Shown here: positions 1 to 6,876 of the stretch, in pieces
Position numbering within the stretch: the stretch's first letter is position 1
How the letters are laid out: every line of letters starts with the position of its first letter
Source: JAFGOG01 sp034429215
Lineage (GTDB): Bacteria > Chloroflexota > Anaerolineae > JAAYZQ01
Reading direction: 5' to 3'
Length of the DNA stretch: 15,121 bases
Assembly (NCBI GenBank): GCA_034429215.1
Contig: DAOUGI010000046.1
Coordinates: 1-15,121 of the forward strand
Program-made: the position numbers and the translations under genes
The notes under the pieces: generated by a model
What the model was told of the DNA's origin: nothing
The model's input: the letters and a program-made list of their open reading frames with translations, nothing else
The model's database searches: none

Positions 1-1
1 T

Positions 2-661
2 GATATGCCCATGTTTCGCGCCGACCAGGTTGACATGGTGGTCTGGAGGTGGGTCAAGTCGATCCTGGCCGACCCGGAAGCCCTGGCGCAGGGCTTGTGG
101 GAGATCCACCAAGAACGCGAGCGAGAGAACTCGCCGGTCCGGGAGCGATTGAATGTGGTGGATGACCTACTGGCTGACAACCGTGCCCAGCTCGATCGAC
201 TGCTCGATCTCTATCTGTTGGGCGACTTTCCCAAAGAGGTGCTGACCGACCGTAGAGTCCGACTTGAAGAAACGATCTTTGCCTTGGAGAGGGAGCGATC
301 AGGCCTGGTGGCTCACCTTGAGGCGCAGTTGTTGACCACTGAACAGATTCAGACGATCCAGAACTTTGCGGCGAAGGTGGGTGAGAACCTGGAGGCTATG
401 GACGGCGACCTGGCCGCCATGCGGGCGCTGATCGCTGCCCTGGACGTCCAGGTCACACTCGCTGTCGAGGATGGACAGAAGGTTGTTTACGTCCGGTGTA
501 TAGTCGGCGAAGGTAGTTGCCCTGTGTCACCGACCAGCGGTGCCCTGACCTGTCAACTTCATTCTGCGCTGCCGCTGGTAAGGTTTCTCAGGTATAACAC
601 CAGGCCGGGGCCAGGGTTACGGAGCCGGGGCGCCGGTTCCACACTTTTCCCCGACAAGTAG
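2..661 (+). CDS. Large serine recombinase, C-terminal fragment (5' end outside window)
   Basis: The reading frame is open to the left edge, so only the last ~219 residues are seen. The fragment starts in the stretch that follows the zinc ribbon of large serine recombinases (FRADQVDMVVWRWVKSIL, then DPEAL) and continues into a long charged helical region (about residues 35-110) rich in Glu, Arg and Leu, as in the coiled-coil of this family. It ends the conserved part with a short beta-like stretch (VEDGQKVVYVRCIVGE). The last ~45 residues (rich in Pro, Gly and Arg) are not recognisable. The catalytic serine domain, DNA-binding recombinase domain and zinc ribbon all lie upstream, unseen. These enzymes integrate or excise phages and other elements at att sites. 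Base composition is less GC-rich than the rest of the window, which fits horizontal acquisition. Convergent with the MFS gene at 735. Family call is good; whether the gene is intact cannot be judged. Confidence 0.75.
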   Translation, partial: DMPMFRADQVDMVVWRWVKSILADPEALAQGLWEIHQERERENSPVRERLNVVDDLLADNRAQLDRLLDLYLLGDFPKEVLTDRRVRLEETIFALERERSGLVAHLEAQLLTTEQIQTIQNFAAKVGENLEAMDGDLAAMRALIAALDVQVTLAVEDGQKVVYVRCIVGEGSCPVSPTSGALTCQLHSALPLVRFLRYNTRPGPGLRSRGAGSTLFPDK

Positions 662-693
662 GACGTACCCCCTGCGGATTGCCTCTGCCGTTT

Positions 694-718
694 CCACCGT
701 TGCTCCTTTCGGAGGTGG
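694..718. terminator. Possible weak hairpin between convergent genes
   Basis: CTCC-TTTC-GGAG at 703-714, extended by CCAC/GTGG arms (694-697 and 715-718) with a bulge. Read on the minus strand the loop is a GAAA tetraloop. It sits 17 nt past the stop of the MFS gene and 33 nt past the recombinase stop. There is no T-run on either side, so a terminator role is only a guess from position. Confidence 0.25.
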
Positions 719-734
719 TCATAACCAAATGGGT

Positions 735-2060
735 TTACTCTTCCACCGTGGCGTTGCTTGCTCCGATTGCCTTTTTCTCATTCACGAGCAGCAGCAGGAG
801 CAGGCCGACCAGCACAAACGCGGCGATCGACAAAATGGCCAGCCGCAGCCCAGATTGCTCGGCCAGGGCGACCTGCTGCCCGCGGCCCTCGTACCATATC
901 GCCGCCTCGGCGGCAAACCAGCCAAAGATGAGCGGGGCGACGACCGAGGAAACCCGGCCAAAGGTGGCAAAGAATCCAAAAAACTCGGCGCTCTTGCCGG
1001 GTGGGGCAAACAGGGCGACCATGGTCCGGCTGACCGACTGGGCCCCGGCCATGGCTATGCCGGCAAAGGCGCCGATGACGAAAAAGATCGTCCGATCGTG
1101 GGCCAGGTACAGCCACGCGACCACGCCGATCATCAGCACCAGGGCGATAATCAGCGAGCGTTTGGCGCCGATACGGTCCACCAGCCAGCCGAACAGGTAT
1201 GCACCCACCACGTTGGTCAGTTGCACCACGATGAAAAAGATGAGGATATCCTGCGTCGCGAGGCCAAAGAGGGTGGCGCCGATGATGCTGGCAAAGCCCA
1301 TCAGGATCATAATGCCGTCGTTGTACACAAAAAAGGCAATGATGAACTTGATAAACTCGCCAAAGCCGCGGGCAGTGCGGAAGGTGTTCCGCAGCCGTTT
1401 GACGGCCAGTCCGGCGTAATTCTCGCCGGGCGGTAGCTTTTGGCCGCGGGCTTTCTCCCGCAGCCAGAGCACAAGCGGCACCGCGAATAGGGCAAAAAAG
1501 ATGGCGGTCACAATCATGGACAGCCGCGGGACAAGCGGGCCTTCCACCAGCTTTTGCAGGGGCATGATCAGCAGCAGGATCACGATCCCGCCGATCGTGC
1601 CGACGGCCCAGCCCAGCCCCGACACGCGGCCCATCTCCTTGGGCGTCGCGATCTCGGGCAGCAGGCCGTCATAGAAAATCTGCGCCGCGCGGTAGCCGAT
1701 GTCGGCCAGCACAAAAAAGACGATGCCCAGAGTGACCATCCCCGGCTTGATGAGAAAGAGGCTGGCCGTAAACAGGCACGACATGCCGGTGAAAAAGAGC
1801 AGAAAGCGCTTCTTAGACCCGGAAAAGTCGGCCAGCGTGCCCAGGAACGGCCCGCTGAGCAGCACGGCGATAGCGGCGATCGTCTCGGCCACCCCCCACA
1901 TCCGGGTGCCTTCCGCCCCGCCGACGACCTTGTCCTTGAAATAGACGGAAAACACCGCCAGGTAGACGGCCGATGCATAGGCCGAGTTGCCGAAATCGTA
2001 CAGGTACCAGCTCCAGCGTTCGCGCCGGGTGGTCGCGGGTGCCAATGCCTTGTTCGCCAC
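735..2060 (-). CDS. UMF1-family MFS transporter (Atg22-like)
   Basis: A 441-residue integral membrane protein of the major facilitator superfamily with about 12 hydrophobic segments. The N-terminal signature WYLYDFGNSAYAS (residues 18-30) is typical of UMF1/Atg22-like transporters. The MFS loop motif between TM2 and TM3 is seen as GTLADFSGSKKR (74-85), with a second-half counterpart GWLVDRIGAKRS. FFVYNDGIMILM in the middle also fits this family. Substrate is unknown; eukaryotic Atg22 exports amino acids from the vacuole, but bacterial members are mostly uncharacterised. Start is GTG at 2058-2060, chosen because AAAGGAGGGGG (2064-2074) lies 3 nt upstream. The gene lies 83 nt downstream of the TSUP exporter on the same strand, with no convincing promoter in the gap, so it may be the last gene of that transcript. 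Length is normal for the family. Confidence 0.88.
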   Translation of the reverse strand: MANKALAPATTRRERWSWYLYDFGNSAYASAVYLAVFSVYFKDKVVGGAEGTRMWGVAETIAAIAVLLSGPFLGTLADFSGSKKRFLLFFTGMSCLFTASLFLIKPGMVTLGIVFFVLADIGYRAAQIFYDGLLPEIATPKEMGRVSGLGWAVGTIGGIVILLLIMPLQKLVEGPLVPRLSMIVTAIFFALFAVPLVLWLREKARGQKLPPGENYAGLAVKRLRNTFRTARGFGEFIKFIIAFFVYNDGIMILMGFASIIGATLFGLATQDILIFFIVVQLTNVVGAYLFGWLVDRIGAKRSLIIALVLMIGVVAWLYLAHDRTIFFVIGAFAGIAMAGAQSVSRTMVALFAPPGKSAEFFGFFATFGRVSSVVAPLIFGWFAAEAAIWYEGRGQQVALAEQSGLRLAILSIAAFVLVGLLLLLLVNEKKAIGASNATVEE

Positions 2061-2143
2061 AGTCCCCCTCCTTTGTTGGTATATGATGCCAGGTTAAACG
2101 CAGCCTTGATCGGGCGGCGCCTGCATCCGGCGCGTGGCCCGCA

Positions 2144-2869
2144 TCAGCGCCGGCCCAATCCAACCAGCATCGACACGCCCAGCACCAGGATCATCGCCGT
2201 GACCAGGCCGCGAAAGCGTTCCTGGTCCACGTGCCGGTCGAGGCGCGCACCGGCCCACAGGCCCAGCAGCAGCGCCGGCGCTGCCCAGGCATACAGCGCC
2301 CATACCTGTGGGATCACGTGGCCGGCCAGCAGGTGCGAGCTTACAATCAGAACACCGTTGATGAAGAAAAGTGTCTGCAAAATGGCACGATATTCGTCCT
2401 TTGGCCACTGCCGCAGCGATCCATATACCACCACCGGCGGGCCGGGGGTGTTGTACGCCCCACCCAGGCAGCCGGCCAAAAAGCCGGCCGGGTAGGCCCA
2501 CCACACTGGCAGGCGGCGAGACACCGCCGGGCGCAGCAGCGCATAGGCCGCGTAAGCGATCAGGATCGCCCCCATGGCGCGGTTGATGGCTAGCTCGTCC
2601 ACGCGGGCCAGTGCCCAAATGCCGGTAGCGATGCCTATCGCCGAGGCTATCCCCAGGCGCGCCACCTCACCGATATCCACGGCCCGGTGAAAGCGGATGA
2701 GGTTCACCGTATAGGCCGTCAGGCCGGCCAGCGCGATCAGCGGCGCGGCCGTCTTTAGATCGATCGCCAGTGTGACGAGCGGCATGACGACCAGGGCAAA
2801 GCCAAAGCCTGTCAGCGACTGCAGGATCGCGGCCACAAAAACGATAGCGACGATCCAGGCGACGGTCAT
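2144..2869 (-). CDS. TauE/SafE (TSUP) family anion exporter
   Basis: A 241-residue membrane protein with the two-repeat structure of the TSUP family: repeat one carries LTGFGFALVVMPLV (19-32), repeat two carries GFLAGCLGGAYNTPGPPVVV (129-148), each with the Gly/Pro-rich hairpin seen in the family. Known members export sulfite, sulfoacetate or other small organosulfur anions; the substrate here is not determined by sequence. The ATG (2867-2869) shares ATGA with the stop of the upstream S1P-lyase-like gene. There is no strong Shine-Dalgarno of its own, only GGA directly before the ATG. Translation is therefore probably coupled by termination-reinitiation, suggesting the two proteins are needed together. 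A 7-bp inverted repeat (CCGGCGC/GCGCCGG, 2127-2153) overlaps its stop. Confidence 0.88.
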   Translation of the reverse strand: MTVAWIVAIVFVAAILQSLTGFGFALVVMPLVTLAIDLKTAAPLIALAGLTAYTVNLIRFHRAVDIGEVARLGIASAIGIATGIWALARVDELAINRAMGAILIAYAAYALLRPAVSRRLPVWWAYPAGFLAGCLGGAYNTPGPPVVVYGSLRQWPKDEYRAILQTLFFINGVLIVSSHLLAGHVIPQVWALYAWAAPALLLGLWAGARLDRHVDQERFRGLVTAMILVLGVSMLVGLGRR

Positions 2870-4308
2870 TCCGGGGGCGCCGTGAGCTGGTCCAGGAGAT
2901 CCACAACCACCTCGTGCAGATCGCCCCGGTTGGGCAGGGTGGCCATCATCCCGTACATCGCCGCCGAGCGCCCTCCCGCGCTCAGCGCCTGGCCCCCCGT
3001 CTCGGAAGAGCGCCTGGTCAGGCGGCTCATCAGCCTGGGCGGCAGGATCCGCGCCGCCGCCCGGGCCAGGCTTACCTGCAACGATCGAGACAGCCGGGCG
3101 CGGCTCGGCCTTTTCACCAGCCTCACCACCTGCCCCAGGTCGGCCAGGAACTGGTCGGCCACCTGCGCATGGGCCGGGGTGACGGTCACGTGCAGGCTTG
3201 CCGGGAACTGCTGCCGGTCCAGGCTCCAGCCGCGCAGCGCCATCTCGTCGCCGATCTCAAACACGTTCAGCCTGTCTGAGGCGATGGCCATCATGCTCAT
3301 GGCCGGCTCGCCCAGGATCTGCAGCTCCGGGATGGCCCGGATCCCATCCTGCAGCTTCCGGGCCGTTTTCATGACCGTGTCGGCCAGGGCCAGGTAGCCC
3401 TCCTCGCCCAGGTAGTTCAGGATGGCCCAGGCCGCGGCGATGGATCCGCCGGGGCGGGTGCCGGCCATGCCGGGCGAGGCGTAAATGCCGCCCGGCCAGT
3501 CGGTGGTGACGTGGAACTGGTGCCGGCGCAGGTCCCGGCTGCGGTAGAGGATGACCGAGGCGCCCTTGGCGGCATAGCCGTACTTGTGCAGGTCCGCCGA
3601 CATCGAGGTCACCCCCGCCACCGACAGGTCGAAATCGGGCACGGGGTAGCCCAGCTTGCGCACAAACGGCAGCATGAACCCGCCGACGCAGCCATCGACG
3701 TGGCACAGCAGCCCTCTCTCCCGGGCGATCCCGGCCAGGTCGGCGATCGGATCGACCACGCCGTGCGGGTAGGAAGGGGCCGAGCCGACCATCAGGATCG
3801 TGTTCCGGGTGATCGCCGCTCGAGCCGCTGCCGCGTCCGCCCGCAGGTCCGGCCCGACGGGGATGACCACCGGCTTGACCCCGAAATAGTGGCCGGCCTT
3901 GTGGAAAGCGGGATGGGCCGTCACAGGCAGGATCATCTCTGGGCTGTCGGCGTCCGGCCGCTCGGCCCGCGCCCAGTCGCGCGCCGTCTTGACCGCCATC
4001 AGGATGCTCTCGGTCCCCCCGCCGGTCATGCTGCCGGCGGTCTCCTCATCTCCGCCCAGCAGGCCGGCGGTCATGGCCACCACTTCGTTCTCGAACTGTC
4101 GCAGGCTGGGAAAGGCCATCGGGTTGAGGCCGTTTTCAGAAAAGAACAGGCCGTACGCCTCTTTCAGGAGGTCCGTTATCTCGTCGTCGGCGTGGTAGAC
4201 CAGGCTCCATACCCGGCCCTCGTGCCATTTGGCATCGTGCTCGCGTGCCTGGTGCATGCGGGCCAGGACCCGGTCGGCGGGCGTTCGATTTGGTGGCAGC
4301 GGCATCAT
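2866..4308 (-). CDS. Sphingosine-1-phosphate lyase-like PLP-dependent enzyme
   Basis: A group II PLP decarboxylase-fold protein, 480 residues from the chosen start. It matches S1P lyases along its length: FPSLRQFENEVV, MTGGGTESILMA (near residue 97), AHPAFHKAGHYFG, the cofactor Asp in HVDGCVGGF (D205), the Schiff-base lysine in SADLHKYGYAAKG (K242), TDWPGGIYASPGMAGTRPGG, and the C-terminal AMYGMMATLPNR. S1P lyases cleave the C2-C3 bond of 2-amino-3-hydroxy lipids bearing a C1 phosphate, giving a fatty aldehyde and phosphoethanolamine. No membrane anchor is seen. Oddity: about 45 extra residues (roughly 399-446), rich in Arg, before the final conserved block. Start ATG at 4306-4308 has GGAG 8 nt upstream. 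The longer in-frame ATG at 4395 lies within the -10 region of the promoter and is rejected. Its stop overlaps the TSUP exporter start. The true substrate (phosphorylated sphingoid base or analogue) is an inference. Confidence 0.85.
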   Translation of the reverse strand: MMPLPPNRTPADRVLARMHQAREHDAKWHEGRVWSLVYHADDEITDLLKEAYGLFFSENGLNPMAFPSLRQFENEVVAMTAGLLGGDEETAGSMTGGGTESILMAVKTARDWARAERPDADSPEMILPVTAHPAFHKAGHYFGVKPVVIPVGPDLRADAAAARAAITRNTILMVGSAPSYPHGVVDPIADLAGIARERGLLCHVDGCVGGFMLPFVRKLGYPVPDFDLSVAGVTSMSADLHKYGYAAKGASVILYRSRDLRRHQFHVTTDWPGGIYASPGMAGTRPGGSIAAAWAILNYLGEEGYLALADTVMKTARKLQDGIRAIPELQILGEPAMSMMAIASDRLNVFEIGDEMALRGWSLDRQQFPASLHVTVTPAHAQVADQFLADLGQVVRLVKRPSRARLSRSLQVSLARAAARILPPRLMSRLTRRSSETGGQALSAGGRSAAMYGMMATLPNRGDLHEVVVDLLDQLTAPPE

Positions 4309-4385
4309 CTTTTTCGCTCCGTGCCTCGCTTCTTCTATTGCACCCGTGTGTCTGGCCCATTCTGGCGAAAATGGCCGGATGGCAA

Positions 4386-4414
4386 ATGATATCACACAGC
4401 CATCGCGCTGTCAA
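4386..4414 (-). promoter_or_regulatory. Sigma70-type promoter for the S1P-lyase-like operon
   Basis: Read on the minus strand: -35 TTGACA (4409-4414), 17-nt spacer, -10 TATCAT (4386-4391), with TGA directly before it as an extended -10. Predicted transcription start is about 4379, giving a ~70-nt leader to the ATG at 4308. This position excludes the upstream ATG at 4395. Confidence 0.7.
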
Positions 4415-4426
4415 ATCGCCAATTTG
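4412..4426. promoter_or_regulatory. Dyad between divergent promoters, candidate operator
   Basis: CAAAT-cgcca-ATTTG is a perfect 5-bp dyad. It overlaps the minus-strand -35 hexamer (4409-4414) and ends 10 bp before the plus-strand -35 (4437). A longer arm pair, GGCAAAT at 4381-4387 and ATTTGCC at 4422-4428, shares its right half. It is well placed for a regulator of both directions, but no regulator gene is nearby and short AT-rich dyads can be chance. Confidence 0.35.
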
Positions 4427-4436
4427 CCCCTCCTAA

Positions 4437-4465
4437 TTGACATTCCGTGCTACCACTGGTAAGAT
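4437..4465 (+). promoter_or_regulatory. Sigma70-type promoter for the isoprenoid genes
   Basis: -35 TTGACA (4437-4442), 17-nt spacer, -10 TAAGAT (4460-4465), preceded by TGG as an extended -10. Predicted transcription start is about 4472, leaving a ~35-nt leader before the isomerase ATG at 4507. This supports that start over the ATG at 4447, which lies upstream of the expected start of transcription. Confidence 0.6.
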
Positions 4466-4506
4466 TTCCTCGACAAAATCCGGCCCGGCCAGGTCATGGA
4501 GCCAAC

Positions 4507-5580
4507 ATGCTGGAAAAACGCAAATCGGAACACCTGCACATCAATCTGGAAAAGGATATAACCTTTCCCGATCTCACGACCGGGCTGGAGGGCTATGCCT
4601 TTGTCCACAATGCCCTGCCCGAGCTGGCCCTGGCCGATGTCGATCTGACCACGACCTTCCTGGGCAAGCGCCTGCGGCTGCCGCTGCTCATCTCGTCGAT
4701 GACGGGGGGCACGCCCGAGGCGCAGCGGATCAACCACAACCTGGCCCAAGGCGCCCAGGCCGCCGGCATAGCCATGGGGCTGGGCTCGCTGCGGGCCGCG
4801 ATCGAGGCGCCCGATCTGCAGAGTACCGCTTCCTTGGCGGTGGCCGAGACGTTCCGTGTCCGTCACCTCGCCCCTGACATCCTCCTCTTTGCCAACCTCG
4901 GCGCCGGCCAGCTCAACGCCGGGTTCGGCCTGGACCAATGCCGGCGCGCCGTGGAGCTGGTCGAGGCCGACGCTCTCATCCTCCACCTCAACCCGCTCCA
5001 GGAGGCGCTGCTGGTTGACGGCGACGCCGATTGGCGCGGCCTGCTGGCCAAGATCGAGGCCGTCTGCCGTGGGGTAGGGGTGCCGGTGATCGCCAAAGAG
5101 GTCGGCTGGGGGATTTCCGCCCGGGTGGCCCGCCGCCTCGTCGACGCCGGCGTGGCCGTCATCGACGTGGCCGGCTCGGGCGGCACCTCCTGGAGCCAGG
5201 TGGAGATGCATCGCGCTCCCACCGAGGCGCGCCGCCGCCTGTGCGCCCAGTTCGCCGGGTGGGGCATCCCCACCGCCGAGGCGCTGGTCGAGGTTCGCGC
5301 GGCTCTGCCCGGCGTGCCGCTGATCGCCAGCGGCGGCCTGCGGAGCGGCATCGACCTGGCCAAGGTCCTGGCCCTGGGCGCCGACCTGGGCGGGCTGGCC
5401 GGGCCGTTTCTCAAGGCAGCCAACCTGTCGGCCCAGGCGGTGGCCGGCCTGGCCGCCGAGCTGGCCGACGTGTTGCGCATCGTGCTCTTTTGCCTGGGCA
5501 TCCCTGATCTTCAGGCGTTGAAAGGCACGCCCGCCCTGCGGCGGGTTGGCGAGAGGAGTCTGGGGCATGAGTCTGGCTGA
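4507..5580 (+). CDS. fni: Type 2 isopentenyl-diphosphate delta-isomerase
   Basis: Interconverts IPP and DMAPP, the C5 units of isoprenoid synthesis, using reduced FMN; cytosolic TIM barrel. At 357 residues the length is normal for the family. Visible family marks: N-terminal RKSEHL (5-10), SMTGGTPEA (64-72), MGLGSLRAAIE (90-100), ANLGAGQL (129-136), the LHLNPLQE block with Q165 (159-166), VIAKEVGWGIS (194-204), the flavin-phosphate loop VAGSGGTSWSQVE (221-233) and ASGGLRSGIDLAK (274-286). Start ATG at 4507 has GGAG (4498-4501) 5 nt upstream, and the conserved N-terminus begins right there. The last 14 nt overlap the prenyl synthase gene, so both are one operon driven by the promoter at 4437-4465. 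The type 2 enzyme is unrelated to the type 1 Idi protein, and this call is confident. Confidence 0.93.
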   Translation: MLEKRKSEHLHINLEKDITFPDLTTGLEGYAFVHNALPELALADVDLTTTFLGKRLRLPLLISSMTGGTPEAQRINHNLAQGAQAAGIAMGLGSLRAAIEAPDLQSTASLAVAETFRVRHLAPDILLFANLGAGQLNAGFGLDQCRRAVELVEADALILHLNPLQEALLVDGDADWRGLLAKIEAVCRGVGVPVIAKEVGWGISARVARRLVDAGVAVIDVAGSGGTSWSQVEMHRAPTEARRRLCAQFAGWGIPTAEALVEVRAALPGVPLIASGGLRSGIDLAKVLALGADLGGLAGPFLKAANLSAQAVAGLAAELADVLRIVLFCLGIPDLQALKGTPALRRVGERSLGHESG

Positions 5581-6610
5581 TGCATCGCAGCGTTTGCTGC
5601 CCCTCGTCGAGGCTGACCTCCGGCAGGTGCTCAGCATTCCGCATCCTGATGCGGCTCCCTATTATGGGATGATGCACTACCATCTGGGCTGGGTCGACGG
5701 CGCGCTCCGGCCGGCCGCGCCATCCGGCACCGGCAAGCGGCTGCGGCCGCTCATCTGCCTGCTCGCCTGCGAGGCGGCGGGGGGCGATCCGCACCAGGCC
5801 GTCCCGGCCGGGAGCGCCATCGAGCTGATCCACGGCTTTTCGCTCATCCACGACGACATCGAAGACGGCAGCCCGCTGCGGCGCGGCCGCCCGGCCGTCT
5901 GGAGCGTGTGGGGCGTGCCCCACGCCATCAACGCCGGCGACGGCATGTTTGTCCTGGCCCGCCTGGCGCTGCACCGCTTGGCCGACCGGGGGGTGCCGGC
6001 CGGCCGCTGCCAGGCTGCCGCCGTGGCTTTCGACCATGCCTGCCTGGCCGTGTGCGAAGGCCAGTTCTTCGACATGAGCTTTGAGAGCCGCCCGGCCGTC
6101 GACCTCGACCAATACCTGTGGATGATCCGCCACAAGACGGCGACCCTGCTGGCCGCCTCGGCGCAAATGGGGGCGATGGTCGCTGCCGACGACACCGATC
6201 TGATCGGCCGCTATTTCGCCTTTGGCCTGAACCTGGGCATGTTCTTTCAGATCCAGGACGACGTCCTGGGCGCCTGGGGCGACGAACAGGTCACCGGCAA
6301 GTCGGCCGCGACCGACATCCGCGACCGGAAAAAGACGCTGCCGGTGGTCTATGCCCTCAACCACCCCGACGATCCCGATGCGGCGCGGCAGTTGGCCGAT
6401 CTCTATGCCCGGCCCGGCGAGCTGGACCCCCCGGCCATCCGCGACGCCCTCCGGCTCCTGGACCGCTTGGGCGCCCGGCAGTACGCCGAAGAGATGGCCG
6501 AAGAATACTACCGGCTGGCCCTCGCCGGCCTGGACGAGGCAGGCAGGGAAAACGCCGCCCGGTCACACTTGCGTGAGCTGGCGGCGTCGCTCCTGCACAG
6601 GCGGACCTGA
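5567..6610 (+). CDS. Short-chain polyprenyl diphosphate synthase, probably GGPP-forming
   Basis: A trans-isoprenyl diphosphate synthase (347 residues) that condenses IPP onto an allylic diphosphate. The GTGKRLRP substrate motif is at 54-61; the first Asp-rich motif DDIED is at 96-100 without insertion; the second is QIQDDVLGAWGD (228-239) followed by GK. The second motif has Gly where DDxxD normally has the last Asp; a conserved Asp follows three residues later. The residue five before the first motif is Phe (F91) and position -4 is Ser. With no insertion in the motif this resembles archaeal type I GGPP synthases, so C20 product is the best guess; C15 is possible. Start ATG at 5567 has AGGAG (5554-5558) 8 nt upstream and lies inside the 3' end of fni. 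The coding end is copied in the tandem duplication at 6569-6690. Confidence 0.9.
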   Translation: MSLADASQRLLPLVEADLRQVLSIPHPDAAPYYGMMHYHLGWVDGALRPAAPSGTGKRLRPLICLLACEAAGGDPHQAVPAGSAIELIHGFSLIHDDIEDGSPLRRGRPAVWSVWGVPHAINAGDGMFVLARLALHRLADRGVPAGRCQAAAVAFDHACLAVCEGQFFDMSFESRPAVDLDQYLWMIRHKTATLLAASAQMGAMVAADDTDLIGRYFAFGLNLGMFFQIQDDVLGAWGDEQVTGKSAATDIRDRKKTLPVVYALNHPDDPDAARQLADLYARPGELDPPAIRDALRLLDRLGARQYAEEMAEEYYRLALAGLDEAGRENAARSHLRELAASLLHRRT

Positions 6611-6690
6611 CCGTAGGGGCGCGCGGCCGTTGCGTGAGCTGGCAGCGTCGCTCCTGCACAGGCGGACCTGACCGTAGGGGCGCACGGCCG
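6569..6690. repeat. 61-bp tandem duplication covering the prenyl synthase 3' end
   Basis: Unit 1 is 6569-6629 and unit 2 is 6630-6690, with 59 of 61 bases identical (differences in GCG/GCA and CGCG/CACG). Unit 1 contains the last 14 codons of the prenyl synthase, counting the stop, plus 19 nt of downstream sequence; unit 2 repeats this after the stop. Because 61 is not a multiple of three, the second copy is not in the gene's frame and is a non-translated relic. Each unit ends with the left half of the palindromic element (GTAGGGGCGC...). Confidence 0.95.
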
Positions 6691-6700
6691 TGCGCCCTCC
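6674..6700. repeat. Palindromic dispersed repeat, copy 1
   Basis: Contains the perfect 20-bp palindrome GGGCGCACGGCCGTGCGCCC (6678-6697), preceded by GTAG. A near-identical element, with one base different over 24, lies at 12661-12685. The first duplication unit carries only a left half (6613-6629). This looks like a REP-like intergenic repeat of the genome. It could form a hairpin after the isoprenoid operon. Confidence 0.75.
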
Positions 6701-6755
6701 TGTCACTCGCCTGCGCGTCATGATCCCTCTCCGGAAATAGACTCCTTCCCTGCTC

Positions 6756-6802
6756 GGCGTGGACCATACCTACCCTGCCGGTAGGCACGGGCAGTCCACG
6801 CC
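6756..6802. terminator. Nested inverted repeat between convergent genes, candidate bidirectional terminator
   Basis: Outer arms GGCGTGGAC (6756-6764) and GTCCACGCC (6794-6802), inner arms CCTACC (6769-6774) and GGTAGG (6780-6785) around a 5-nt loop. Downstream on the plus strand comes ATTTTCATTC. It lies in the 266-nt space between the ends of the prenyl synthase (6610) and the tRNA nucleotidyltransferase (6877), where a terminator for both is expected. Apart from this and the repeats at 6569-6700, I see nothing else in that gap. Confidence 0.45.
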
Positions 6803-6876
6803 ATTTTCATTCATCGAGGTGCCCGGCACGGACATGGCGACCCTCCGGAAATCGCCAGGCCGGCAGCCGTGCGTGG

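Noticed and set aside
567..611. Similarity between the recombinase 3' end (CTGGTAAGGTTT) and 4454-4468 (CTGGTAAGATTT), considered as att-like repeats
   Set aside because: About 15 of 18 bases match, which is expected by chance in 15 kb. The second copy is explained by the extended -10 of the fni promoter.
2061..2143. Promoter for the UMF1 transporter in the 83-nt gap
   Set aside because: There is a TATACC-like box but no acceptable -35 at 16-18 nt. Co-transcription with the upstream genes is as likely.
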